Shown here: in pieces, positions 18,275-28,998 of the stretch | Position numbering within the stretch: the stretch's first letter is position 1 | How the letters are laid out: each line of letters begins with the position of its first letter | Origin: Actinocrispum wychmicini | Lineage (GTDB): Bacteria > Actinomycetota > Actinomycetes > Mycobacteriales > Pseudonocardiaceae | Direction of reading: 5' to 3' | Length of the DNA: 64,000 nucleotides | Assembly (NCBI RefSeq): GCF_004345645.1 | Contig: NZ_SLWS01000011.1 | Location: 357,255 to 421,254, forward strand | Made by a program: the position numbers and the translations under genes | The notes under the pieces: model-generated | The model's input: the letters and a program-made list of their open reading frames with translations, nothing else | Databases searched by the model: none | Told to the model about the DNA's origin: nothing

Positions 18275-19582
18275 GTGACTACTACACTCTCTGCCACCAA
18301 ACCGGCGCCGGCGCGGTCCGCGCGCCGGATCAGTTGGGACATCCTCCGGGTGTTCGCGGTCTTCTGTGTCGTGGTCGAACACGTGACCCATCAGTCCGCC
18401 GTCAACCATCCCGAGTTGGCCGGCTATCCGTTCGTCCTGCCGTTCCAGTTCGGCGCCAGCACCATGCTGGTCATCTCCGCCTTCTTCGTGTGTGTCACCG
18501 TCGGCAAGGGGCGGCCAGGTTCCTGGCTGTGGAACCGGATCGCCCGGTTGTTGCCCGCATACTTCGTCGCGGTCCTGGTCACGTACGTGATTACGCGGCT
18601 GGCGGTCACCGCGTTCAACGGACTGCACTTCAGTGACGGCGACTGGTTGTTCGGCACCCCCACCGCCAGCAACCCGTGGCTGTTCAACACGTGGAACCTG
18701 CCCACCGGCCAGGACCTGCTCGGCAACCTGCTGATGGTCCAGGCGTGGGATCCCAGCCTGCACTGGGTCGACCCGTCCTACTGGACGCTCCCCATCCAGC
18801 TGGTCGCGTTCGCGTGCGCCGCGTTCCTGGCCCGCCACAAGCTGATGACCAGCAGGCGCGTGCCCGTGCTGCTCTGGTCGCTCGTGATCATGCCGATCTT
18901 CCTGCGGTTCTTCGTCCGCGACCCGGGCCCGCAGTGGATCAAGTCGATCTTCGACGGGCTCGCGTTGAACCGGGTCGCCCTGTTCGGTGTGGGCATCGCC
19001 ATCTGGCTGTGGAGCAAACGGCGGATGCGGTTCTGGCACCTGGCCGGGTACATCCTCGCCGCGCTGGTCAGCCTCGACTGGCACACGTACTGGACGGACA
19101 CGTCGTCGACCATCGCGGTCGGGATCGTGCTGATCTTCGTGGTGTTCGCCGCCGGCGGCCCGGACTGGAACATTCCCGTCGTGCGCAGGATGACGCCGAC
19201 GATCACCTGGCTGGCCGGTATTTCTTACGGTGTATACCTGACCCATCAGGTGCTCGGGTACATCCTGTCCCGGGCCCTGCTGGACATCGGCGCGAGACCG
19301 TGGGAACGGCTGGTGGCGTCGCTCATCGCCGCGGTGGTCCTGGGGTGGCTGATGACCAGACTCGTCGAACGCCCGGCGCACCGATTCCTCAGCGACGCCG
19401 GGCCCCGGATGGTGGCGTGGATCCGTCGTGCTCAGATCCACGCGGGCAGGCTGGGCACGTCACCCGCCAGACCGGTGCCGTCGCCCCGGCCGGTCAGCCA
19501 GGCCAGCACCGTCGTCGCCGGCCCGCCCACGTCGGGCGAGTCGCTGCCGAGCATGCTGCCGGCCAACTCCCAGTCCCGTTGA
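18275..19582 (+). CDS. Acyltransferase family 3 membrane protein
   Basis: The 435-residue product has a short basic N-terminus then SWDILRVFAVFCVVVEHVTH, the histidine-containing first transmembrane segment typical of acyltransferase-3/OafA proteins. About nine or ten further hydrophobic segments follow, for example LVISAFFVCVTVGKG with the RIARLLPAYFVAVL block. Such enzymes move acyl groups from the inner face of the membrane onto cell-surface or secreted sugars. The last 50 residues are Pro/Ser-rich and are encoded antisense to the end of the neighbouring gene, so that tail may be unstructured. The GTG at 18275 is the chosen start. Confidence 0.82.
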   Translation: MTTTLSATKPAPARSARRISWDILRVFAVFCVVVEHVTHQSAVNHPELAGYPFVLPFQFGASTMLVISAFFVCVTVGKGRPGSWLWNRIARLLPAYFVAVLVTYVITRLAVTAFNGLHFSDGDWLFGTPTASNPWLFNTWNLPTGQDLLGNLLMVQAWDPSLHWVDPSYWTLPIQLVAFACAAFLARHKLMTSRRVPVLLWSLVIMPIFLRFFVRDPGPQWIKSIFDGLALNRVALFGVGIAIWLWSKRRMRFWHLAGYILAALVSLDWHTYWTDTSSTIAVGIVLIFVVFAAGGPDWNIPVVRRMTPTITWLAGISYGVYLTHQVLGYILSRALLDIGARPWERLVASLIAAVVLGWLMTRLVERPAHRFLSDAGPRMVAWIRRAQIHAGRLGTSPARPVPSPRPVSQASTVVAGPPTSGESLPSMLPANSQSR

Positions 19583-20229
19583 CGGCCGTCGGCGAGATCC
19601 ACCCGCAACCGGACCGCCGGCACGTCCTGGCGGGCGGCGAAGTCCTCGACCACCCACTCGAGCAGGCGTTCCTCGTGCCCGTCGGGCAGGTCCCCGAACC
19701 CGACGCCGACGTCGAGGTCGACCAGGTGCACGGACACCTCCTGCCAGCGCAGCCACGGCACGGTGCGCGCGGCGATCTGCCGACCGCTCGCCAACGCGAC
19801 TTGCGCGTCCCACGCCTCCGCGGGAGTACGCGACAGCGCGTCCTCGAAACGTTCACACGCGGCGACGAGGTCCTCGCGGAGGATGGCCGCCATCCGGTGC
19901 GAGCCTTCCTCGATGTCCGCGTCGCGGTCCGCCTTGCTCGCGTACATCGGGTGTTCCACCCCTGTCCTCGCCCACAGGAGCAGGTTGACCAGCCCGTCGG
20001 CGTTTCGGGCCAGGTGCGATACGACGTGTGCGCGCGTCCAGCCGGGCAGCAGGCTCGGCCGCCGCATCGCCACGTCGTCGAGCCCCTCGACGGCGGTGGT
20101 CACCAGCGCGGTCAACTGCTTGGCGGCTGTTCTGCCCAGCTCCGCGTACTCCGCGGCGGTCGGCTGGGTGCGAGGCTCCGGGAAGGAATCGTGCGACACG
20201 GCTGTGCGTTGCGATATACGTCCAGTCAT
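19432..20229 (-). CDS. Maleylpyruvate isomerase family mycothiol-dependent enzyme
   Basis: The product shows the DinB/MDMPI four-helix signature LLPGWTRAHVVSHLARNADGL, with the histidines that bind divalent metal, and later TVPWLRWQEVSVHLVDLDVG. I use ATG 20229 rather than the TTG three codons earlier. The family performs mycothiol-dependent isomerisation or thiol transfer; some members only detoxify. The exact substrate is unknown. The C-terminal 50 codons overlap the end of the convergent acyltransferase gene by 151 bases, which is unusually long. A mycothiol enzyme supports the actinobacterial assignment. Confidence 0.82.
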   Translation of the reverse strand: MTGRISQRTAVSHDSFPEPRTQPTAAEYAELGRTAAKQLTALVTTAVEGLDDVAMRRPSLLPGWTRAHVVSHLARNADGLVNLLLWARTGVEHPMYASKADRDADIEEGSHRMAAILREDLVAACERFEDALSRTPAEAWDAQVALASGRQIAARTVPWLRWQEVSVHLVDLDVGVGFGDLPDGHEERLLEWVVEDFAARQDVPAVRLRVDLADGRQRDWELAGSMLGSDSPDVGGPATTVLAWLTGRGDGTGLAGDVPSLPAWI

Positions 20230-20373
20230 AGGTGGCAATCCCGACTTCGTTGCGCTACGTCGCGCTCACGATGAGCTGATGGTGCCCAGCGTACGGGTAG
20301 ATCAGCTCATGTGGGGGAGAGCCGAATCGGTTTTGTCGGTGGCCCGTCCTAACATGGGTGCCGGCGATGCCCC

Positions 20374-20389
20374 TCGAACGCATATTCGA
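20374..20389. promoter_or_regulatory. LexA (SOS) box upstream of uvrA
   Basis: TCGAACGCATATTCGA matches TCGAAC-N4-GTTCGA with one mismatch (A for G). It lies 50 bases before the uvrA GTG. Its position also argues that coding starts at 20439 and not at the upstream in-frame codon at 20358. Confidence 0.75.
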
Positions 20390-20438
20390 GTGGATCAACG
20401 CCCGTGGATCTAGCACAGCCATCCTGGAGGGACCCCTA

Positions 20439-23297
<2,859 letters not shown>

Positions 23298-23445
23298 CAA
23301 CCGAATAAGACCATTGAGGACAGTCCGGCAAAGGTACGTTGGCTGACGAAATAGCCCTCTACACCGCCTTTTCGGGCAGGAAGCGGGCAATCGCGCGTCC
23401 GTAGCCTCGCGGTGTGGACTGTACCTATCTGCTGGCCAGGCTGAC

Positions 23446-25038
23446 GTGATCGAGGCGCGGGTCCGCGTGGCCGTGGATGTGCGCAGGGACAGCCACAAGG
23501 ACAAGCCGTTCGGGGGTCTTTACCTCAGTGCGGGCGAGGTCGACCGGCTGCTCGCTTCGCCGGCCACGGCCAGCCATCTGGACGCCGTCGCTGTGAGCGG
23601 CGATGGGGCGGACGTCGCTGTTGCGGGCGACGGCGCGGATTGTGTGGATGGCGAGTCGAGGCTGCTCGGTGTGATCCGCACGTTCGGCCTTAGTGGGCTG
23701 GACGTGGACCTGTTGCTGGCGGCGCTCGCGCCGGATGTCGATGTCCGGTTCAACCAGTTGTACGGCTACCTACACGATGACCTGACGCGGCGGCGGGTCA
23801 GTGTGGGGCTCGCGCTGGAGCTTGCCGGGGTGTCTTCGCGGTCGGCCTAGGCCCGGTCGCGGTTGCTGCCCGGCGCGCCACTTGTCGCCGGTGGTCTGAT
23901 CGAGGTGACTGACCCGGACCGGACGTTTCTCACGCGTGGCCTGCGGGTTCCGGACCGGGTGACCATGCACCTGCTCGGTGACGACACGCCCGATCCGGCC
24001 CTGGACGGGCTGATCGTCACGCCCATGCCGTGCCTGGCCGGGGATCCGATCGCATTGGGTGCGGCGCTGCGGCGTGGGGCGACGCCGTGCTACCTGCGGG
24101 CGCGGCGGGGCAGTTCGGCCGAGTCGCTCGGCGCGGCCGCGTTCACCGAGTTGGGCCTGCCCGCGTTGGTGCTGGATCTCGCCCGTTGGGGAAGGACCGA
24201 TCCGCGCGATGGGGTCCGCGTCGCCTGCCGGGAGGCCCGATTGCGTGGGGCTGGTCTGGTGGCGGGACCGGTGGAGGCGCTCGGCGACCAGGTCGGGTCG
24301 GTGGTGGCGGAGCTGTGCGCGACCGGTTGGCCGGTCGTGCTGCATGGACGGCGTTCGTGGGATCCACGGTGGTCGCCGGATGTACCGTTGGTGGTGGACG
24401 CGCCGCCGGTCGCGGCCACGGACATGGCCGAGCTGTGGAACAGCCTGCTGGCCGGTGAGGTCGACCCGGACATGGACGTGACCGCGAGCACGCACGCGCT
24501 CAACATGGACCCGGGCCAGGTGCGGCGCGCGGCGAACGCGACGTGGTGGCAGGCGGCGCACGCCGAACGTCGGATCGGCGCGGAGGAGCTGCGGGTCGGT
24601 ATCCGGTCGCAGAACGCGGCCGGCCTCGAACAGCTGGCCCGCCGGGTGGATCCCCAGGCCGGTTGGGACGACCAGGTGCTGCCGCCGGCGCAGCTGAGCA
24701 TGCTCCGCGAACTCGGGCTCCGGGCCCGGCACCGCGACCAGGTGCTGGACGGGTGGCAGATGCGTGGCACCGGCCGTGGAACGGGCATCGCGGCGTTGTT
24801 CACCGGGCCGCCGGGCACCGGGAAGACCCTGTCGGCCGAGGTGCTCGCGCACGACCTCGGTTTCGATCTGTACACAGTGGACATAGCCACGGTGGTGGAC
24901 AAGTACGTCGGCGAGACGGAGAAGAACCTCGAACGGATCTTCTCCGAAGCCGAGCAGGTCAACGGTGTCCTGTTCTTCGACGAGGCCGACGCGTTGACCG
25001 CGAGGGGACTGAAGGTGACGCACACCCCTGAGGAATGA
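23446..25038 (+). pseudogene. AAA+ ATPase, interrupted by an in-frame stop and truncated
   Basis: The reading frame starting at GTG 23446 encodes a helical N-domain (DLLLAALAPDVDVRFNQLYG), meets TAG at 23848-23850, and resumes in the same frame (LLPGAPLVAGGLIEVTDPD) with no base lost. This points to a single nonsense change, probably from GAG. It continues through Walker A TGPPGTGKTLSAEVLA and Walker B GVLFFDEADALTARG, then stops about 10 codons later, so sensor and arginine-finger regions are missing. Intact relatives are the AAA+ ATPases often found with contractile injection systems. A functional ATPase is unlikely. Confidence 0.8.
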
Positions 25039-25153
25039 CCAATCCTTCTGGGTGTCCGCCTCGAAATTGGTTGAACCGTCAGGCGCCTCTCCTCGTGTGT
25101 GTGGGCAGACGGAGGCCGCGTCGGAGCGGCACCGCATACCAGGAGGTCTTGTC

Positions 25154-25753
25154 ATGAGGGGCGCTCGTGTCGGCGTGCTGAGTGCCATCGCCGCTCTGGG
25201 GCTACTGGGCTTGACCGCGTGCGGCAGCGGCAGCAGTTCCGGATCGGTGTCGGCTCCACCGCCCGACCAGGAGAAGGCGCAGGCCGCCGGGCCGCGTCCC
25301 AATCTGGTCGCGCAGGAGGTCGGCACGCTCGGCGTGGTGCTGACCGACCAGGAGGGCAGAACGCTCTACCGGTTCGACAAGGACACCGCCAAGCCGGCCG
25401 TCTCCAACTGCTACGGCGACTGCGCCCAGAAATGGCCGCCGCTGCTGGCGGCGGGCAAGCAGCTCACGTTCACCGGGGTGGACGAGAAGGCGATCGGCAC
25501 CGTCACCCGCAAGGACGGCACCAAGCAGGTGACCGTCAACGGGTGGCCGATGTACACGTTCGCCAAGGACACCGCGCCGGGCCAGTTCAACGGCCAGGGT
25601 CAGGGTGGCACGTGGTTCGCCGCCACCCCCGAGGGCAAGAAGGCACAGGGCACCGCCCCGGCCGGATCCCAGCCGCCGCAGTCGCCGAAGCCGGTGACCT
25701 CGGCCCCGCCCGCGAATGGCAACAGTGGCAATGACACTGGCACTGGCTACTGA
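25154..25753 (+). CDS. Secreted lipoprotein with Lipoprotein_15 repeats
   Basis: ATG 25154 follows an AGGAGGT site by six bases. The 199-residue product has a signal peptide ending in the lipobox LTAC, a Ser/Gly/Pro linker, then two repeats of the secreted-repeat family: TLYRFDKDTAKPAVSNCYGD with CAQKWPP, and KQVTVNGWPMYTFAKDTAPG. The C-terminus is Pro/Ser-rich. The protein would be anchored to the outer face of the membrane; its biochemical role is not established. A paralogue lies at 52372-53304. It precedes the sigma factor gene by 133 bases, a common arrangement for an ECF target. Confidence 0.85.
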   Translation: MRGARVGVLSAIAALGLLGLTACGSGSSSGSVSAPPPDQEKAQAAGPRPNLVAQEVGTLGVVLTDQEGRTLYRFDKDTAKPAVSNCYGDCAQKWPPLLAAGKQLTFTGVDEKAIGTVTRKDGTKQVTVNGWPMYTFAKDTAPGQFNGQGQGGTWFAATPEGKKAQGTAPAGSQPPQSPKPVTSAPPANGNSGNDTGTGY

Positions 25754-25886
25754 CCTGACCACGCGAGCGGAGGGAGCCACCCGCGTGAACGCCTCAGTCG
25801 CCGTCGCTGGTGGCCCGCGAGCGCCATACGCCCTGCCACGTCCAGTAACCTCCGCGTCGACCCGATCCCCAGCGGAGAGGAACCTG

Positions 25887-26441
25887 GTGACGACTCCAGG
25901 CTGGTGGCCGCGGAGATCGCGGCGCGTACGTGGCGAGGACTTGGTTCGGTCGCTGTACAACGAGCACGGCGCGAGCCTGCTCGCGTACGCGACGCGGCTC
26001 ACCAACGACAGGGCGGCTGCGGAGGACGTAGTCCAGGAGACGCTGCTGCGTGCTTGGAAGCACGCGGACGTGCTCACCGACGAGAAGGGGTCGGTGCGCG
26101 GCTGGTTGCTCACGGTGGCCAGGAACATCGTGACCGACCGGGCCAGGGCGCGTGCGGTCCGACCGCCCGAGGTGGCCGAGGTGACCGAGTCACCGTCGGT
26201 CGAACGGGACCACGCCGACCAGGTCGTCGACTCGATGGCCATGCTCGGCGCGCTGGAAGGCTTGTCTCCTGAGCACCGCGAGGTGCTCGTGGAGATCTAC
26301 TACCGGGGCCGCACGGTCACCGAAGCCGCTCAGGCTTTGGGCATCGCCGCGGGTACCGTGAAATCACGCTCTTATTATGCATTGCGTGCCCTGCGGGCCG
26401 TGATGTCCAGCGGCGACAAAGGGATGGAGGTGCCCCGGTGA
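25887..26441 (+). CDS. ECF RNA polymerase sigma factor (SigL-like)
   Basis: I choose GTG 25887 after GAGAGG; the frame is open to 25716 but that would overlap the lipoprotein. The 184-residue product shows region 2 (LYNEHGASLLAYATRLTNDR and DVVQETLLRAWKH, then GWLLTVARNIVTDRARA) and region 4 (LSPEHREVLVEIYYRG plus the helix-turn-helix AAQALGIAAGTVKSRSYYAL). It directs RNA polymerase to stress or envelope promoters. The downstream gene overlaps it by four bases and encodes its likely anti-sigma factor, so the two are probably co-expressed and autoregulated. Confidence 0.9.
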   Translation: MTTPGWWPRRSRRVRGEDLVRSLYNEHGASLLAYATRLTNDRAAAEDVVQETLLRAWKHADVLTDEKGSVRGWLLTVARNIVTDRARARAVRPPEVAEVTESPSVERDHADQVVDSMAMLGALEGLSPEHREVLVEIYYRGRTVTEAAQALGIAAGTVKSRSYYALRALRAVMSSGDKGMEVPR

Positions 26442-27139
26442 GCAGGCCAACGCATGACCACTCCTCGCTTGGGGCGTATGCCCTCGGCGTGCTGACCCCG
26501 CATGAAGCCACCGAGGTCGAGGCCCACCTGGCGGCCTGTCCCGACGGTCGACGCGAGGTGGCCGAACTGGTGGGCCTGCGAGAGGCACTGGACTCGGTGC
26601 CGCCCGAGGCGTTCATCGACGGCCCGCCTCCCGACGGCGACCTGCTGCTGCAGCGCACGCTGCGCAAGGTCAGGTCGGCCGAGGTGGCGGCGCCCGTAAG
26701 GCAGTCGTCCGGCGGCGCCCGCCGGCTGGTCGCGGTAGCCGCGGCCGTGGTGATCGCGGGCGGCGCGCTCGTGGGTGGCATCTTCATCGGCCAGGGCGCC
26801 GACGGCGGTACTCAGCAGGCCGCGGTCGAGGGACCGAAGTTCTCCGGGATCGACCAGGCCACGCACGCCAAACTGGACGTGCAGGTCCAGCCGCTGAAAG
26901 GCTGGGTGAAGGTGGCCGCGACCGCCAGCGGGATCAAGGCCGGTGAGCCGTGCCAGCTCGTGGTGACCGCGAAGGACGGCACCCAGCGGATCGCGGGCAG
27001 CTGGCTGGTGTCGTCGAACGCCGAGAGTGACGGCACGAAGTTGCAGGGTGCCGCCATGGTCGCCCCGCAGGACGTGAAGTCGGTCGACGTGATCACGTTC
27101 GACAACCGCAAGCTCGTCTCGGTGCCGGTCACCCTATGA
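26438..27139 (+). CDS. Membrane anti-sigma factor with altered zinc motif
   Basis: The 233-residue product starts with a zinc-anti-sigma-like domain (LGAYALGVLTPHEATEVEAH, then LAACPDGRREVAEL), has one transmembrane helix near residues 93-113 (LVAVAAAVVIAGGALVGGIF) and an RskA-like external domain. The usual HxxxCxxC motif reads HxxxCPDG here, so the second cysteine is replaced and zinc binding may be weakened or lost. It should hold the upstream sigma factor at the membrane. It overlaps both neighbours by four bases (ATGA or GTGA), forming a tight three-gene operon. Confidence 0.87.
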   Translation: MSRPTHDHSSLGAYALGVLTPHEATEVEAHLAACPDGRREVAELVGLREALDSVPPEAFIDGPPPDGDLLLQRTLRKVRSAEVAAPVRQSSGGARRLVAVAAAVVIAGGALVGGIFIGQGADGGTQQAAVEGPKFSGIDQATHAKLDVQVQPLKGWVKVAATASGIKAGEPCQLVVTAKDGTQRIAGSWLVSSNAESDGTKLQGAAMVAPQDVKSVDVITFDNRKLVSVPVTL

Positions 27140-27576
27140 CCCGTCGCTACCGGTTCCGCAGCGTGTGGACGCTGCGAGTGCCGGTAGCGCAGGTATTCGA
27201 GGTGGTGACCGACCCGGGGACGTATCCGCTGTGGTGGCCGGACATCTACGGGGTCAGCCGGGTGGACGACGACACGGCCGAGGTGATCTGCCGCTCGGTC
27301 CTGCCGTACGCGTTGACGTTCCGGATGCACCGGGGCGAGCAGGATTTCGAGGCCGGCCGGATGGTGATCGGCCTGACCGGGGACTTGGAAGGCGTCAGCA
27401 GGGGGACACTGGTGACCCGACCGCACGGCGTCCACCTGGAGATCACCCAGGACGTTGTGGTGAACAAGCGTTTGCTTCAGGTGCTGGCGCCCGTCGCCGA
27501 ACCCGCGTTCCGCGCCAACCACGCCGTCATGATGTGGCGTGGCCAGCGCGGACTGCGTCGTTTCCTAGGCCGGTGA
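27136..27576 (+). CDS. SRPBCC-fold (polyketide cyclase/START-like) protein
   Basis: The 146-residue product begins with a typical START-like strand (RRYRFRSVWTLRVPVAQVFE) and the family's helix VVTDPGTYPLWWPDIYGV, followed by beta strands lining a hydrophobic cavity. No catalytic residues can be named. It is translationally coupled to the anti-sigma gene, so it may act in the same envelope response, perhaps as a lipid or small-molecule binder. Its end overlaps the convergent transporter gene by 12 bases. Confidence 0.8.
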   Translation: MTRRYRFRSVWTLRVPVAQVFEVVTDPGTYPLWWPDIYGVSRVDDDTAEVICRSVLPYALTFRMHRGEQDFEAGRMVIGLTGDLEGVSRGTLVTRPHGVHLEITQDVVVNKRLLQVLAPVAEPAFRANHAVMMWRGQRGLRRFLGR

Positions 27577-28887
27577 CGGCACCGGTTCTCGTTCGTCGAC
27601 CATGGTCGCCTCGTTGAACGGGTCCTGGCCGGACAGCGCGCGGCGGGCCTGGTCGGGGTCGAACTCGCCGGTCCACTTGCCGATCAGGATGGTGGCGACG
27701 GCGTTGCCGGTGAAGTTCGTGAGCGCGCGGGCCTCGGACATGAACTTGTCGATGCCGATGATGAAGCCGACGCCGCCGACCAGGTCCGGCCGGTGTGACT
27801 GCAGGCCACCGGCCAGGGTGGCCAGGCCGGCGCCGGAGACGCCGGCGGCGCCCTTCGACGCGATGATCATGAACAGCAGCAGGCTGATCTGCTCGCCGAA
27901 CGCGAGTGGCTGGTCCATGGCGTCGGCGATGAACAGGGTGGCCATCGTGAGGTAGATGGCGGTGCCGTCCAGGTTGAACGAGTAGCCGGTCGGGACCGTG
28001 ATGCCGACCGTCTGGCGGCTCACCCCGACGTGCTCCATCTTCGCGATCAGCCGCGGCAGCGCGCTCTCCGAGGACGACGTGGAGAAGATCAGCAGGTACT
28101 CCCGGCCGAGGTAGCGCATCAGCTGGAAGATGTTGACCCTGGCCACACTCCACAGGACCAGCCCGAGCACCACGGCGATGAACAGGACGCACGTGAGGTA
28201 GAAGCCGAGCATGATCACCAGCAGGCTCTTCAACGCGGCCCAGCCGGTCGCGCCGACCACTGCCGCGATCGCGCCGAACGCGCCGAGCGGGGCCGCCCAC
28301 ATGATCATCGTCAGGACCTTGAACACCAGCCGCTGGATGTGCTCGATGCCGCGCAGCACCGGCTTGCCCCGCTCGCCCAGGCCCTGCAGCGCGAAGCCGA
28401 CCAGGAGCGCCACCAGCAGCGTCTGCAGGACCTGACCGCTGGTCAACGACGACAGCAAGGTGGTCGGGATGATGCCGAGGATGAACGCGGTCGTGTCCTG
28501 CGGCTGGCCGACCTGCTTCTGCCCGGCCTGCTTGATCGAGTCGGTCAGGTGCAGCCCGGCGCCCGGCTCGATGATGTTGCCGACGATCAGGCCGATCACC
28601 AGCGCGACCGTCGACATGACGAGGAAGTACGCGATGGTCAGGCCACCGACCTTGCCCACCCGGGCCGCCTTGGCGATCGACCCGATGCCGAGGACCAGGG
28701 TGCAGAAGATGATCGGGCTGATCATCATCTTGATCAGGGCGATGAACCCGTCGCCGACCGGCTTGAGCGCGACCCCGGTCTTCGGGAACAGCAAGCCGAC
28801 GATGACACCGAGGACGACCGCCACGATGACCGCGATGTACAGCACGTGCGTGCGGTCCCGGCGGGAGCGCTGTTCAACTGTGGACAA
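27565..28887 (-). CDS. dctA: C4-dicarboxylate:cation symporter DctA
   Basis: The 440-residue product is a DAACS-family transporter. It contains FIALIKMMISPIIFCTLVLG, a serine-rich re-entrant loop (LLIFSTSSSESALPRLI) and TGYSFNLDGTAIYLTMATLF with the NxDGT sodium/substrate motif, then GAAGVSGAG. It should import succinate, malate and fumarate. A TTG start at 28887 is favoured because AGGAGG lies six bases upstream. It is divergent from a CitA/DcuS-type sensor kinase, which together with the response regulator at 33499 is its probable regulator. Confidence 0.93.
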   Translation of the reverse strand: MSTVEQRSRRDRTHVLYIAVIVAVVLGVIVGLLFPKTGVALKPVGDGFIALIKMMISPIIFCTLVLGIGSIAKAARVGKVGGLTIAYFLVMSTVALVIGLIVGNIIEPGAGLHLTDSIKQAGQKQVGQPQDTTAFILGIIPTTLLSSLTSGQVLQTLLVALLVGFALQGLGERGKPVLRGIEHIQRLVFKVLTMIMWAAPLGAFGAIAAVVGATGWAALKSLLVIMLGFYLTCVLFIAVVLGLVLWSVARVNIFQLMRYLGREYLLIFSTSSSESALPRLIAKMEHVGVSRQTVGITVPTGYSFNLDGTAIYLTMATLFIADAMDQPLAFGEQISLLLFMIIASKGAAGVSGAGLATLAGGLQSHRPDLVGGVGFIIGIDKFMSEARALTNFTGNAVATILIGKWTGEFDPDQARRALSGQDPFNEATMVDEREPVPSPA

Positions 28888-28943
28888 AGCTGGCCTCCTG
28901 TGCAGGCTGAACGTGGCCGTGGGCGGTGCCGACTATCCGTGTC

Positions 28944-28975
28944 CATATGACGTGGGTCACTGTTGTGTTCATATC
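28944..28975. promoter_or_regulatory. Inverted repeat in dctA/sensor kinase intergenic region
   Basis: CATATGA (28944-28950) and TCATATC (28969-28975) form an imperfect inverted repeat with 18 bases between arms. It lies in the 111-base gap between the divergent dctA and kinase genes and could be the binding site of the CitB-type response regulator. This is inferred from position only. Confidence 0.35.
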
Positions 28976-28998
28976 GGTCGCGTGCCGCGGAGGTGACA

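Noticed and set aside
18191..19441. 416-codon minus-strand open frame opposite the acyltransferase
   Set aside because: His/Asp/Gln-rich shadow; the plus-strand frame has clear membrane helices and family motifs.
25716..25886. Longer start for the ECF sigma factor
   Set aside because: It would overlap the lipoprotein gene and adds residues with no similarity to sigma region 2; GTG 25887 has a ribosome site.
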